NCBI RefSeq assembly: GCF_001556105.1
Contig: NZ_LSIF01000052.1
Span: forward strand, 1-54,653
Reading direction: 5' to 3'
DNA: 54,653 bases
Origin: Pseudoxanthomonas mexicana
GTDB taxonomy: Bacteria; Pseudomonadota; Gammaproteobacteria; Xanthomonadales; Xanthomonadaceae
Position numbers and translations under genes: made by a program. The notes beneath the pieces are model-generated. The model was not told where the DNA came from. It saw nothing but the letters and a program-made list of their open reading frames with translations, and did no database searches. Positions 8,733 through 16,898 of this stretch are shown here, in pieces (positions within the stretch are counted from its first letter, which is position 1; each line of letters starts with the position of its first letter).

Positions 8733-9068
8733 TCAGCGGACCGCCGGGTCCAGGGCGCGCAGCGCCTCGCCCAGATTGGTGTAGCCGGTACGATCGATTT
8801 CGTCCTTCGTGTACGCGCGGCCCGGCTGACCGGTGCAGCGCGGTTTGCCATTGCGCTGGGTGATGCGGCTGCCGGTCTGGCGCAGGCAGGTGCTGTCGGA
8901 GAGCCGCTTTGTGTCGCTGTCGGCCGCGGGCACCTCGGGCGCGGCCTTCGCGGCGCGCTCGGCGGTCGACGGCGGGGTGGCGGGTGCGGGATCGGCCGTG
9001 GTCTGTGCCTGCGCCGTTACCGAGGCCAGACCGGTGGCGAGCAGCAACATCAAGGGAAGGTGTTTCAT
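8733..9068 (-). CDS. Small secreted protein with TonB-plug-like C-terminus
   Basis: 111 residues with signal peptide MKHLPLMLLLATGLASVTA then QAQ. A low-complexity Ala/Pro linker follows to about residue 50. The C-terminal half carries CLRQTGSRITQRNGKPRC and then GRAYTKDEIDRTGYTNLGEA, ending LRALDPAVR. TGSRI and the YTxxDIDRTGxTNLGEALRxL string closely resemble the start of TonB-dependent receptor plug domains, but no barrel follows. Two cysteines could form a disulfide. I recall similar small proteins in xanthomonads annotated as hypothetical. Function unknown. Confidence 0.75.
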   Translation of the reverse strand: MKHLPLMLLLATGLASVTAQAQTTADPAPATPPSTAERAAKAAPEVPAADSDTKRLSDSTCLRQTGSRITQRNGKPRCTGQPGRAYTKDEIDRTGYTNLGEALRALDPAVR

Positions 9069-9156
9069 GAGCGGCTCCCGGGCATGAGTGTGATCTGACG
9101 ATACGCCCCCTGACCCGCTCCCGGAATGCCCAGCCCGCCCCGCGTTTACGGCGAAC

Positions 9157-9678
9157 TCAGTCTGTCGGACACGCGGCGCCCTCGCCGTCGCGGAAGCGCT
9201 GCACGGCCGCGGCATCAGCGGGTTGCGGCGGGATGCCGTCATCGAACAGCACACGCCAGACGCCGTCATCCCCACGCTGCCAGACCGAGCCGAACCGGCC
9301 CAGCCGCGTGGCACCAGTCTTGGGATCCTCATAAAGCGCCGGACCGCTGGAATACGCGGTACGGCCATCGCCACCGAGGGTCACCACGGCCGGATACCAG
9401 CGCAGGAGCAGCGCGGTGCCCTCGATCAGGCCGGCCCATTCGCGGGTGATCGCCTCGCGACCGCGCGTGGGCGTGCCGCTGACGCCGAAGGCGGCGTCCG
9501 GGTGCAGGTGCTCGGCGAAGGCGGCCGCGTCGTGGTCGGCGACCGAGCGGGCGAAGCTCGTTTCCCGTTGCCAGACCGCGCATTCGGCCTGCCGCATGGT
9601 CCCGGGAGCGGCTGCATGGGCGGGCGCGACGGCCCACGCCAGCAACAGCACGAACGAACGTCGCGGGGCCTGTGTCAT
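9157..9678 (-). CDS. Secreted DUF4440/NTF2-like protein
   Basis: 173 residues with signal peptide (RRSFVLLLAWAVAPAHAAA). The mature protein is an NTF2-like fold of the DUF4440 type: RETSFARSVADHDAAAFAEH, FGVSGTPTRGREAITREW and GSVWQRGDDGVWRVLFDDG. Many DUF4440 proteins are orphan ligand-binding or isomerase-like domains. A GGGAAG site lies 8 bases before the chosen ATG. It is only distantly like the two NTF2-like paralogues at 2425-3413. It is divergent from the phosphodiesterase gene, with 57 bases between the starts. Confidence 0.8.
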   Translation of the reverse strand: MTQAPRRSFVLLLAWAVAPAHAAAPGTMRQAECAVWQRETSFARSVADHDAAAFAEHLHPDAAFGVSGTPTRGREAITREWAGLIEGTALLLRWYPAVVTLGGDGRTAYSSGPALYEDPKTGATRLGRFGSVWQRGDDGVWRVLFDDGIPPQPADAAAVQRFRDGEGAACPTD

Positions 9679-9735
9679 GCGGAGGCTTCCCGAGTCTGCC
9701 AAGCTGTACGCGATTTCAGCTTCAGTCCGTACCGC

Positions 9736-10992
9736 ATGCGCCTGCCATTGGTCAGGGTGACGGTGCTGGCGGCCCTGTTCTGGGTCGCCGGCTGCGCCAC
9801 CTCCCCCGCCCCGACATCCCCCGAACCGCACAGTGTCCTGCTGGTCTCCATCGACGGCCTGCCCGCCAGCGCGCTGGCGCGCGGCAACACGCCGAACCTC
9901 GACCGGCTGGCCACCGAGGGCGTGCGCGCCGAGTGGATGAATCCGTCCTACCCGGTGCTGACGTTCCCCAACCATTTCACCCTGGTGACCGGGCTGCGGC
10001 CGGACCGCCACGGCATCATCCACAACAGCATGCGCGACGACGCCGTCGGCGGCTTCCGGGTGGCCGACAAGGCCGCCGGTGCCGATGCGCGCTGGTGGCA
10101 GGGCGAACCGATCTGGAACACCGCCGAGAAGGCGGGTCTGCGCACCGCGATCTGGGCGTGGCCGGGCAATGCCGCACCGATCAATGGCCTGCGCCCCACC
10201 CGCTCCGTGCCCTACTCCCCGGAGATCAGCAGTGCCGACCGCGCGGACCAGGTCGCCGGCTGGCTGACCGAACCGGTGTCGACGCGGCCGCGCTTCGCCG
10301 CGCTGTACATCGAGCGGGTCGACAACGTCGGCCACGACAAAGGACCCGAGGCACCGGAAACGCTGGCCGCGATCCGCGAAGTGGACGCCGCCATCGGCCG
10401 CATCGTGCGCACGCTGGACGCGCAGAACCTGCGTGCATCGACCGACATCGTGGTGGTCTCGGACCACGGCATGGCACCGGTGACGCCGGACCGTTACATC
10501 GCGATCGAAGACATGGCGACGATCGAACAGGCCGAAGCCGTGAGCACCGGCCAGGTGATCGGTTTCAATCCGCGTGCGGGTCATGAGGCGTCCACGGCGA
10601 AGCGCCTGCTCGGCCGCCACGACCATTACGAATGCTGGCGCAAGCAGGACCTGCCGGCGCGCTGGCATTACGGCAAGCATCCGCGCGTGCCCGCGATCGT
10701 CTGCCAGTTCGACGAAGGCTGGAATGCGTTGCCCGCCGAGCAACTGGCGCGGGTGCCGACCGACCGGCTGAACCGCGGTTCGCATGGCTACGACAACGCG
10801 CTGCCCTCCATGCGTGCGGTGTTCGTCGCCGCCGGCCCGAGCTTCCGCCACGGCGCTACGCTCCCAGCCTTCGACAACGTCGATGTCTATCCGCTGCTGG
10901 CCGAACTCCTGGGCATCACGCCGGCACACAACGACGGTTCGACGGACGTGTTCGCGCCCGCGCTGACGCCGCGGACAGACGCCGCCCATTGA
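9736..10992 (+). CDS. Lipoprotein nucleotide pyrophosphatase/phosphodiesterase (alkaline phosphatase superfamily)
   Basis: 418 residues. The N-terminus has a lipobox (FWVAGC, Cys20), so the mature protein is membrane-anchored. The catalytic core matches NPP enzymes: LVSIDGLPASAL (metal-binding Asp40), the nucleophile motif PVLTFPNHFTLVTG (Thr76, Asn79), HGIIHNSM, DNVGHDKGPE, VVVSDHGMAPV and the late SHGYDNALPSM metal ligand. NPPs cleave nucleotide or phospholipid phosphodiesters in the periplasm or outside; the exact substrate is not clear from sequence. Confidence 0.9.
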   Translation: MRLPLVRVTVLAALFWVAGCATSPAPTSPEPHSVLLVSIDGLPASALARGNTPNLDRLATEGVRAEWMNPSYPVLTFPNHFTLVTGLRPDRHGIIHNSMRDDAVGGFRVADKAAGADARWWQGEPIWNTAEKAGLRTAIWAWPGNAAPINGLRPTRSVPYSPEISSADRADQVAGWLTEPVSTRPRFAALYIERVDNVGHDKGPEAPETLAAIREVDAAIGRIVRTLDAQNLRASTDIVVVSDHGMAPVTPDRYIAIEDMATIEQAEAVSTGQVIGFNPRAGHEASTAKRLLGRHDHYECWRKQDLPARWHYGKHPRVPAIVCQFDEGWNALPAEQLARVPTDRLNRGSHGYDNALPSMRAVFVAAGPSFRHGATLPAFDNVDVYPLLAELLGITPAHNDGSTDVFAPALTPRTDAAH

Positions 10993-11041
10993 TGTCCGGA
11001 ACCGGTGAGTCCGTGCGCGGGGCCGGTGCTAGCCTGCGCGC

Positions 11042-12538
11042 ATGGTCACCGATGCCAACGCCCTGCCCGACCCGCGCGTCTGCGAGCAGGCGCGCCTGAG
11101 CCGCGACGCGCGCTTCGACGGCCTGTTCTTCACCGCCGTCACCAGCACGCGGATCTACTGCCGGCCGGTCTGCCCGGCACCGGCGCCGAAGCCGTCCAAC
11201 ATCGTCTACTACCGCCATGCAGCCGCCGCCGAAGCGGCGGGTTTCCGTCCCTGCCTGCGCTGCCGGCCGGAACTCGCGCCCGGTGACGGCGCCTGGCGGC
11301 GTGGCGACGATGTCGTCGCGCGTGCGTTGAAGATGATCGACCAGGGCGCGCTGGTCGATGCGCCGCTCGCGGACCTGGCGGACAAGGTCGGGCTGGGCGA
11401 ACGGCAGTTGCGCCGTCTCTTCAGCGAGCGACTGGGCGCGACACCGAGCGAAGTGCACGGCACGCGCCGGCTGCTGTTCGCCAAGCAGTTGCTCACCGAG
11501 ACCAGGTTGCCGATCACCCAGGTGGCGCTGGCCGCCGGCTTCGGCAGCCTCACCCGCTTCAACACCACGTTCCGCGAGGAATACCGCATGGCGCCGCGCG
11601 AATTGCGCAAGCGCGACGCACCGCCATCGCACGATGTGATGACGCTGCGGCTGGGCTATCGCCCGCCCTACGACCTGGCCGCGATGCTGGATTTCCTGCG
11701 CGGACGCGCGTTGCCCGGCGTGGAAGTGGTGGACGAACACCGCTACCTGCGCGTGATCGGCACGGCCGATGCGCCGGGATGGCTGCGCGTCAGCGCGTGG
11801 GGTGCGGATGCGCATGCGCTCAGGCTGGAACTGCATGGCGCCGCGCCGGCGCAGTTGCTGGGCATCGTGCAGCGGCTGCGCCGCATGTTCGACCTGGACG
11901 CCGATCCGCACGTCATCGCGCAGGCGCTCGGCGGCGATCCGCGCCTGCGTCCGCTGCTGGACGCGCGTCCCGGCCTTCGGCTGCCGAGCGGCTGGGACGG
12001 TTTCGAGATCGCGGTACGGGCGGTGATCGGCCAGCAGGTCAGCGTGGCGGCGGCGCGCACGCTGACCGCGCGTCTGGCGCACCGGCATGGCACGCCGCTG
12101 GACATGGGAACGGAGGGACTGACCCACCTGTTCCCGACGCCGGACCGGCTGGTCGATGTCGACCTGACCGAGATCGGCCTGACCCGCGCGCGTGCCGACA
12201 CGATCCGCGGGCTGTCGCGCGCGCTGCTCGACGGCCGCGTCGATTTCCTTCCCGAACGGACGCTGGAGGATTTCACCTCGCGCTGGGTTGCGCTGCCCGG
12301 CATAGGCCCGTGGACCGCGCACTACATGGCGCTGCGCGCGCTCGGCCATCCGGATGCCTTTCCCGCCGATGACCTGGTGCTGCAGAAGGCCGTGCCCACC
12401 GATGGTGTACGCATGACCGCCAAGGCATTGACCGCGCGTGCGGACGCGTGGCGGCCGTGGCGTGCGTATGCGGTGATCCATGTGTGGAAGGGGAGCATGG
12501 CCGCAACGAAGGCCATCTCTTCTGTAGGAGCGACGTAA
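11042..12538 (+). CDS. alkA: Ada/AlkA fusion: DNA-3-methyladenine glycosylase with Ada zinc and AraC domains
   Basis: 498 residues in three parts. Residues 1-80 form an Ada zinc domain with Cys40, Cys44, Cys71 and Cys74, matching Ada Cys38/42/69/72; the first is the phosphotriester methyl acceptor in Ada. Residues about 95-185 are an AraC-type helix-turn-helix. The rest is an AlkA glycosylase with [35 protein letters not shown] and the catalytic Asp444 in FPADDLVL. It should sense alkylation, regulate transcription and excise alkylated bases. The last residues (SVGAT) and TAA stop come from a palindromic repeat. The methyltransferase function is supplied by the next gene. Confidence 0.93.
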   Translation: MVTDANALPDPRVCEQARLSRDARFDGLFFTAVTSTRIYCRPVCPAPAPKPSNIVYYRHAAAAEAAGFRPCLRCRPELAPGDGAWRRGDDVVARALKMIDQGALVDAPLADLADKVGLGERQLRRLFSERLGATPSEVHGTRRLLFAKQLLTETRLPITQVALAAGFGSLTRFNTTFREEYRMAPRELRKRDAPPSHDVMTLRLGYRPPYDLAAMLDFLRGRALPGVEVVDEHRYLRVIGTADAPGWLRVSAWGADAHALRLELHGAAPAQLLGIVQRLRRMFDLDADPHVIAQALGGDPRLRPLLDARPGLRLPSGWDGFEIAVRAVIGQQVSVAAARTLTARLAHRHGTPLDMGTEGLTHLFPTPDRLVDVDLTEIGLTRARADTIRGLSRALLDGRVDFLPERTLEDFTSRWVALPGIGPWTAHYMALRALGHPDAFPADDLVLQKAVPTDGVRMTAKALTARADAWRPWRAYAVIHVWKGSMAATKAISSVGAT

Positions 12539-12608
12539 GTCGCGACCGGCATCCTTCAGACAGCAACAGCATTTCATTCTTGCGGTCGCGACTCACGTCG
12601 CTCCTACA
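12523..12608. repeat. GTAG-type REP dyad (copy 1), containing the alkA stop codon
   Basis: Two 26-base arms (12523-12548 and 12583-12608) form an inverted repeat with one mismatch. The left arm is TGTAGGAGCGACGTAAGTCG followed by CGACCG. The arms flank a 34-base loop region. The TAA at 12536-12538 inside the left arm ends the Ada/AlkA reading frame. Near-identical arms occur at 27284-27350 and 52986-53072. Such elements are spread by REP-associated tyrosine transposases in related bacteria. Confidence 0.88.
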
Positions 12609-12635
12609 ATCGACTCTCTCTATCCTGCCTGCACC

Positions 12636-13133
12636 ATGATCCTCTACCGCCACCTCGACAGCCCCGTCGGCACGCTCACCGTCGCCGCGACCGATGCCGG
12701 CCTGCATGCGATCGAATTCCCGCGCAATCGGCATCCTGCCGACCGGCACGGATGGACCGAAGGCGACCACGCGTCGATCGGCCTGGCGGCCCGGCAACTG
12801 GACGAGTACTTCGCGGCGAAACGCCATGTCTTCGACCTGCCGCTGGCGCCGCGCGGCACCGAGTTCCAGCGCACGGTATGGATGACGCTCGCCGGTATCG
12901 GCTATGGCGAGACGATCAGCTATGCACAACTCGCGCAACGGGTCGGCAAGCCCACCGCGATGCGCGCGGTCGGCGCGGCGAACGGACGCAATCCGCTGCC
13001 GATCGTGCTGCCGTGCCATCGCGTGCTCGGCGCGGACGGCTCGTTGACCGGTTTCGGCGGCGGCCTGCCGACCAAGCAGTTCCTGCTGGAACTCGAAGGC
13101 GCGTTGAAGAAGGCCGACGACCTGTTCGGCTGA
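12636..13133 (+). CDS. ogt: Methylated-DNA--protein-cysteine S-methyltransferase
   Basis: 165 residues. Transfers the methyl group from O6-methylguanine to its own cysteine, a suicide repair reaction. The active-site motif PCHRV is at 126-130 (Cys127), preceded by the helix-turn-helix segment [18 protein letters not shown] with the Arg finger, and the N-terminal domain starts [15 protein letters not shown]. It follows the Ada/AlkA gene and complements it, since that fusion lacks the methyltransferase domain of Ada. The REP dyad between them may act as a transcript boundary. Confidence 0.95.
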   Translation: MILYRHLDSPVGTLTVAATDAGLHAIEFPRNRHPADRHGWTEGDHASIGLAARQLDEYFAAKRHVFDLPLAPRGTEFQRTVWMTLAGIGYGETISYAQLAQRVGKPTAMRAVGAANGRNPLPIVLPCHRVLGADGSLTGFGGGLPTKQFLLELEGALKKADDLFG

Positions 13134-13138
13134 TGCAC

Positions 13139-13900
13139 CTACATGCCGCGGAAGCGCTGCTGGAACGCCGCGCTGACCGGCAACACGTCGGTGCGCCCCT
13201 TGACGCTGAGGTGATGGCGGCCGAGTTCGTCCTTGCGCACGCGGTCGATCGCCTGCACGCGCACCAGCACGCCACGGTGCACCTGCCAGAACACGTCGGG
13301 ATCGACCCCGCCGAGCAGTTCCTTCAGCGTCATCCGGATGATCGCCTCGTCGCTGGCGGTCACGACGCGCACGTACTTGTCCTGCGCCTGGAAGAACAGC
13401 ACGTCGTCGATGGCGATCATGCGCACGCTGTCGCCGACGCTGGCGGTGATCCAGCGGATCAGCCGATCGCCCTGTGGACGCAGGCGCGCTTCCAGATCGT
13501 CGATCAACGTGCGCAGGTCCGGCGCACGCGTGTCGGCAAGGCGTTCCTGCACGCGCGCCACCGCCTGCTCGAGGCGCACGTCCTGCACCGGCTTGAGCAG
13601 GTAGTCGGCGGCACCGGCCTCGAACGCGCGGATCGCGTAATCCTCGTAGGCCGTGGTGAAGACGACCAGTCCGCCCTGCGCCACAACCTGGCGTGCGACA
13701 TCCAGTCCACTGACACCGGGCATGCGGATGTCGAGGAAGGCGACCTGCGGCCGATGCTGCACGACCGCCTCCAGCGCGGACACGCCGTCCTCGCAGACCG
13801 CCACCACGTCCAGCTCCGGCCACGCCGCGCGCAGCTGCTGTTGCAGCGCACGTCGTTGCGGGGCTTCGTCTTCGGCGATGAGGGCAGTGACCGGGCTCAT
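13139..13900 (-). CDS. LytTR-family response regulator
   Basis: 253 residues. The receiver domain (about 5-125) has the acidic pair Glu10/Asp11 (IAEDEAP), the phosphoacceptor Asp57 in VAFLDIRMPG, and the conserved Lys in DYLLKPV. The C-terminal LytTR domain (about 150-250) includes DDVLFFQAQDKYVRVVTA, FWQVHRGVLVRVQAIDRV and LPVSAAFQQRF. LytTR regulators bind DNA as direct-repeat dimers and often control surface or secreted functions. Its ATG overlaps the stop of the kinase gene (ATGA, 13897-13900), so the two are translationally coupled. Confidence 0.93.
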   Translation of the reverse strand: MSPVTALIAEDEAPQRRALQQQLRAAWPELDVVAVCEDGVSALEAVVQHRPQVAFLDIRMPGVSGLDVARQVVAQGGLVVFTTAYEDYAIRAFEAGAADYLLKPVQDVRLEQAVARVQERLADTRAPDLRTLIDDLEARLRPQGDRLIRWITASVGDSVRMIAIDDVLFFQAQDKYVRVVTASDEAIIRMTLKELLGGVDPDVFWQVHRGVLVRVQAIDRVRKDELGRHHLSVKGRTDVLPVSAAFQQRFRGM

Positions 13901-15120
13901 GCCGGCGACCCTATCGGCACCAGGATCTCGGCGCAAATTCCGCGTCCTTCCGTTCGCGCCGACAGCACGAACGACGCCTGGCCGCCATGGCGCGCCGCCA
14001 ACTGTTCGCGCACGTTCGCCAGGCCCATGCCGGTGCTGAGCCCCGGCTGCAGTCCCGCACCGTCGTCGATCACGCGGACACGCAGGCGGTCGCCGTCCAG
14101 TTCGGCGATCACGTCGACGCGCCCGGCCCCCGGACGCGGTTCGATGCCGTGCTTGATGGCGTTCTCGACCAGCGTGATCAGCAGCGAGGGTGGAAACGGG
14201 AGCGGACGCAGTGCGTCATCGGCTGTCACGGCATACGCCAGCCGCCCCCCCATGCGCACCTGCATCAGCGCCAGGTAGCTCGCGCAGATATCCAACTGCT
14301 GCCCCAGCGTCGCGTGCAGGCCGCGGTCATCGCGCAGCTTGGGGATGGTGGCGCGCAGGAAATCGACCAGTGCATCCAGCGTGGCCTCGGCCTGCGGTGG
14401 ATCCTGTCGCACCAGCGCGCGCACCGACGCCAGCGTGTTGAACAGGAAGTGCGGCTCCACCTGCGCCTGCAGCACGCCCAGGCGCAGATCGGCGTCATGC
14501 ACGCGTCCTTCCAGCGCATGCAGTTCGCGCGCGTGATGGTGGTCGTCCCAGCGCCGGCGTTCGCTGAAGTACGCACGCAGCGCCAGCCCACCACCGAACA
14601 AGCCGTAGATGAGCACCAGCGCGGCGACATTGATCGCCACGCCGATCGCCTTCAGCAACGGCTGCGGCGGCACCACCTGCTCGGGCATCGGCAGGCCGGC
14701 GGCCAGCATGCCGGGACGGATCAGTTGTTCGATGTACGACGACGCCAGCCGGTCCACGAAAAAGCTGAGCACCATGCCGGCCAGCACCGCCACCACCACC
14801 GCCCTGCGCTCGCGCGATTCCGGCCAGCGAAGATGTCGCACGGCGGTGGCCAGCGCGGGCCCCAGGGTCGCCATCAGGCTGAAGGCGACGAACTCGATGA
14901 CGACCACCTCCAGCGCGATCCCGAGGTCCCGCACCGCGACGCCGGTACCGAGGCCGATGAACACGACCACCACCGCGATCACGCTGCAGAACAGCAGGCT
15001 GCGGCCGGTCCACCAGCGCAGGCCGAATACCGGGTACTGGCGATAGCGGCTCCAGATCGCGTTGCCGCCGACCAGCACTTCGGCAGGCAGCTTCTGTTGC
15101 AGCGGATAGGTACTCATCAT
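13897..15120 (-). CDS. LytS/YehU-type sensor histidine kinase
   Basis: 407 residues. The N-terminal half has about four to six membrane segments (SLLFCSVIAVVVVFIGLG, VVVIEFVAFSLMATLGPAL, VVVAVLAGMVLSFFVDRL, AINVAALVLIYGLFGGGLAL). It then has a His_kinase (PF06580) domain with phospho-acceptor His224 in QVEPHFLFNTLASVRALV and a HATPase end with VENAIKHGIEPR, IDDGAGLQPG and GMGLANVREQL. No extracytoplasmic sensor domain is visible. The ATG at 15120 lies two bases after the upstream stop; a GTG at 15126 overlaps that stop. Confidence 0.92.
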   Translation of the reverse strand: MMSTYPLQQKLPAEVLVGGNAIWSRYRQYPVFGLRWWTGRSLLFCSVIAVVVVFIGLGTGVAVRDLGIALEVVVIEFVAFSLMATLGPALATAVRHLRWPESRERRAVVVAVLAGMVLSFFVDRLASSYIEQLIRPGMLAAGLPMPEQVVPPQPLLKAIGVAINVAALVLIYGLFGGGLALRAYFSERRRWDDHHHARELHALEGRVHDADLRLGVLQAQVEPHFLFNTLASVRALVRQDPPQAEATLDALVDFLRATIPKLRDDRGLHATLGQQLDICASYLALMQVRMGGRLAYAVTADDALRPLPFPPSLLITLVENAIKHGIEPRPGAGRVDVIAELDGDRLRVRVIDDGAGLQPGLSTGMGLANVREQLAARHGGQASFVLSARTEGRGICAEILVPIGSPA

Positions 15121-15122
15121 GC

Positions 15123-16754
15123 TCACTGCTTCTCGCCCCGCAATCGCTGCCCGGCTTGCTTCAGCGTCAAGGCGACGACGTTGCCGGCGGCATCGCGTTC
15201 GAAACGGATTTCCGCGCCCACCGCATCCATCACGAAGACATCGCGCTCCACCGCCTGCACCGGCAGTGCAGGCTGGCCGGTCCCCTGGATGGTCAGCGCA
15301 TCACCCTGCGTTTTCACGCTCAAACCGAAACCCGGCACGAGCGGATATTCGCCTTCGTAGTCGCGCAGCGTGGCGGCGTCGACGGCGAACGCCGGCTTCG
15401 CGGCCGCCTTGTCGATGCGTACGGCCGGGATAGCGCCGCCCATCTGCAGCCACGTGAATGCCTGGCCGTTCGCACCGCGTTGCGGCCGCAGCACGGCATC
15501 GAAGTCGCGCGGATAGAAATCGCCGGCGCTGTCATGGCCCATCAGGTATGTGCCCTGCCCGGCCGGCTGGATTTCGAGCGCATCGCCCTTGCGGCGCAGG
15601 ATCATCTTCATGCCGCTGGCGAGCTGGTACTCGCCGGCCAAGGTGTCGATCAACGCGGCATCCGCCGCGACCTCGCGACGCGGTTCGCCGAGCGGGAAAC
15701 TGGCATCGACCAGGTGCAGGCCCAGCGAGCCGAGGCTGCCGATGGAGTTCCAGGTGGTGTCGGACAGGATCACCACGCCGCGCCGCTTCTCCCGATCGAA
15801 CGACACGAACGAGGAGAAGCCGCCGGTGCCGCCTTCGTGCACGTGCACCGTGCGGCCGCCAACCGGCATCAGCATCCAGTTCATCGCCATCGGCGGTGCA
15901 TCGGACACTTTCTGCTGCGACCGCTGCAAGGCAGGCGAGATCGAGGTCGTTTCCGTGCCGAGCTCGCCCTGCACGTAGCGCACCATGTCGTCCAGCGTGG
16001 CGCGCACGCCGCCGACGCCGGCGAGATTGGTCTGGAAACGCCAGGCCGGCGTCGACCGCGCGTTGGGCGTATGCCCCACGGCGGCCCGCACGCCCGCGGG
16101 TGCCGCGTTGATGTAGGCGTGCCGCATGCCGAGCGGCGCGAACAGGCGCTGCTTCATCAGCGTTTCAATGTCCGTGCCCGCCCGTCGTGCCACGGCATAC
16201 GACAGCACCATCGAGGCGAAGTTGGAGTATTCGAACTTCGTGCCCGGCGCGGCGGCCAGGGTGACGTCGCCGAGCGAGGCGAGCAGCGCCGCTTCGTCCA
16301 GCTTCGCGTACGGGTCCGTCATGTCTGGTGCGCCCATGCGCGAGGGCAACGCGGGCAGGCCGGAGGTATGGGTGACGATGTGCCGCAACAGGATGGGCTT
16401 GCCCTGGTAGTCCGGCAGCGTCGTGCCCGGGGGTAGCCAGGCGGACAGCGGATCGTCCAGCGAGCCCTTGCCCTGCCCGATCAGGTCGGCCAGCAGCGCG
16501 GCGGTCATGGTCTTGCTGACCGAACCGATCTCGAACGCGGTATCGGGCCCGATGCGGGCGGCATCCTTCGGATCCGCGCACTGGAACGTGCGCGCCACGG
16601 ATCCGTTCTCGACGACGGCCACCGCCATGCAGGCGCCGGTGCGGTCGCCCTGCAGGCGCCTGGCGACCGTGTCGGCCAGCGTGGCGTCGGTCATGGCATG
16701 GGCGGAACCACTGGCGACCGCCAGCGTCAGGACAAGGGTGTGCGCGTAGGGCAT
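15123..16754 (-). CDS. Serine hydrolase (class C beta-lactamase fold) heading a two-component operon
   Basis: 543 residues with signal peptide (HTLVLTLAVASGSAHAM). The beta-lactamase-type domain has S78-V-S-K81 in EIGSVSKTMTAALLADLIG, the Y-S-N motif in FEYSNFASMVLSY, and HEGGTGGFSSFVSF near the third motif. About 180 further residues after it form one or two small beta domains (LAGEYQLASGMKMILRRKG, LRDYEGEYPLVPGFGLSVK), as in penicillin-binding-protein-like D-aminopeptidases and CubicO-type esterases. An AGGAG site precedes the ATG. It is the first gene of a tightly packed operon with the kinase and regulator, so their functions are probably linked. Confidence 0.9.
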   Translation of the reverse strand: MPYAHTLVLTLAVASGSAHAMTDATLADTVARRLQGDRTGACMAVAVVENGSVARTFQCADPKDAARIGPDTAFEIGSVSKTMTAALLADLIGQGKGSLDDPLSAWLPPGTTLPDYQGKPILLRHIVTHTSGLPALPSRMGAPDMTDPYAKLDEAALLASLGDVTLAAAPGTKFEYSNFASMVLSYAVARRAGTDIETLMKQRLFAPLGMRHAYINAAPAGVRAAVGHTPNARSTPAWRFQTNLAGVGGVRATLDDMVRYVQGELGTETTSISPALQRSQQKVSDAPPMAMNWMLMPVGGRTVHVHEGGTGGFSSFVSFDREKRRGVVILSDTTWNSIGSLGSLGLHLVDASFPLGEPRREVAADAALIDTLAGEYQLASGMKMILRRKGDALEIQPAGQGTYLMGHDSAGDFYPRDFDAVLRPQRGANGQAFTWLQMGGAIPAVRIDKAAAKPAFAVDAATLRDYEGEYPLVPGFGLSVKTQGDALTIQGTGQPALPVQAVERDVFVMDAVGAEIRFERDAAGNVVALTLKQAGQRLRGEKQ

Positions 16755-16898
16755 GGCGGAGCTCCTGTGTGGACGAACGCCATGCTGCCGCGCGCGCTCG
16801 ACCGGCATGCGCGTATCGGATGGGACCTGGTCTGCCGGCGATGAAACCCCCGATCCGGCCGATGACCGATGGCGCAGGCGGGTCATCGCCGGCCGGCC

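Noticed and set aside
9157..10989. Minus-strand frame covering the whole phosphodiesterase gene
   Set aside because: Only its end (9157-9678) encodes a genuine secreted protein; the rest is antisense of the phosphodiesterase.
12273..13823. Minus-strand frame spanning ogt and the alkA end
   Set aside because: Includes frame-shifted translation of the response regulator and antisense of ogt; no domain.
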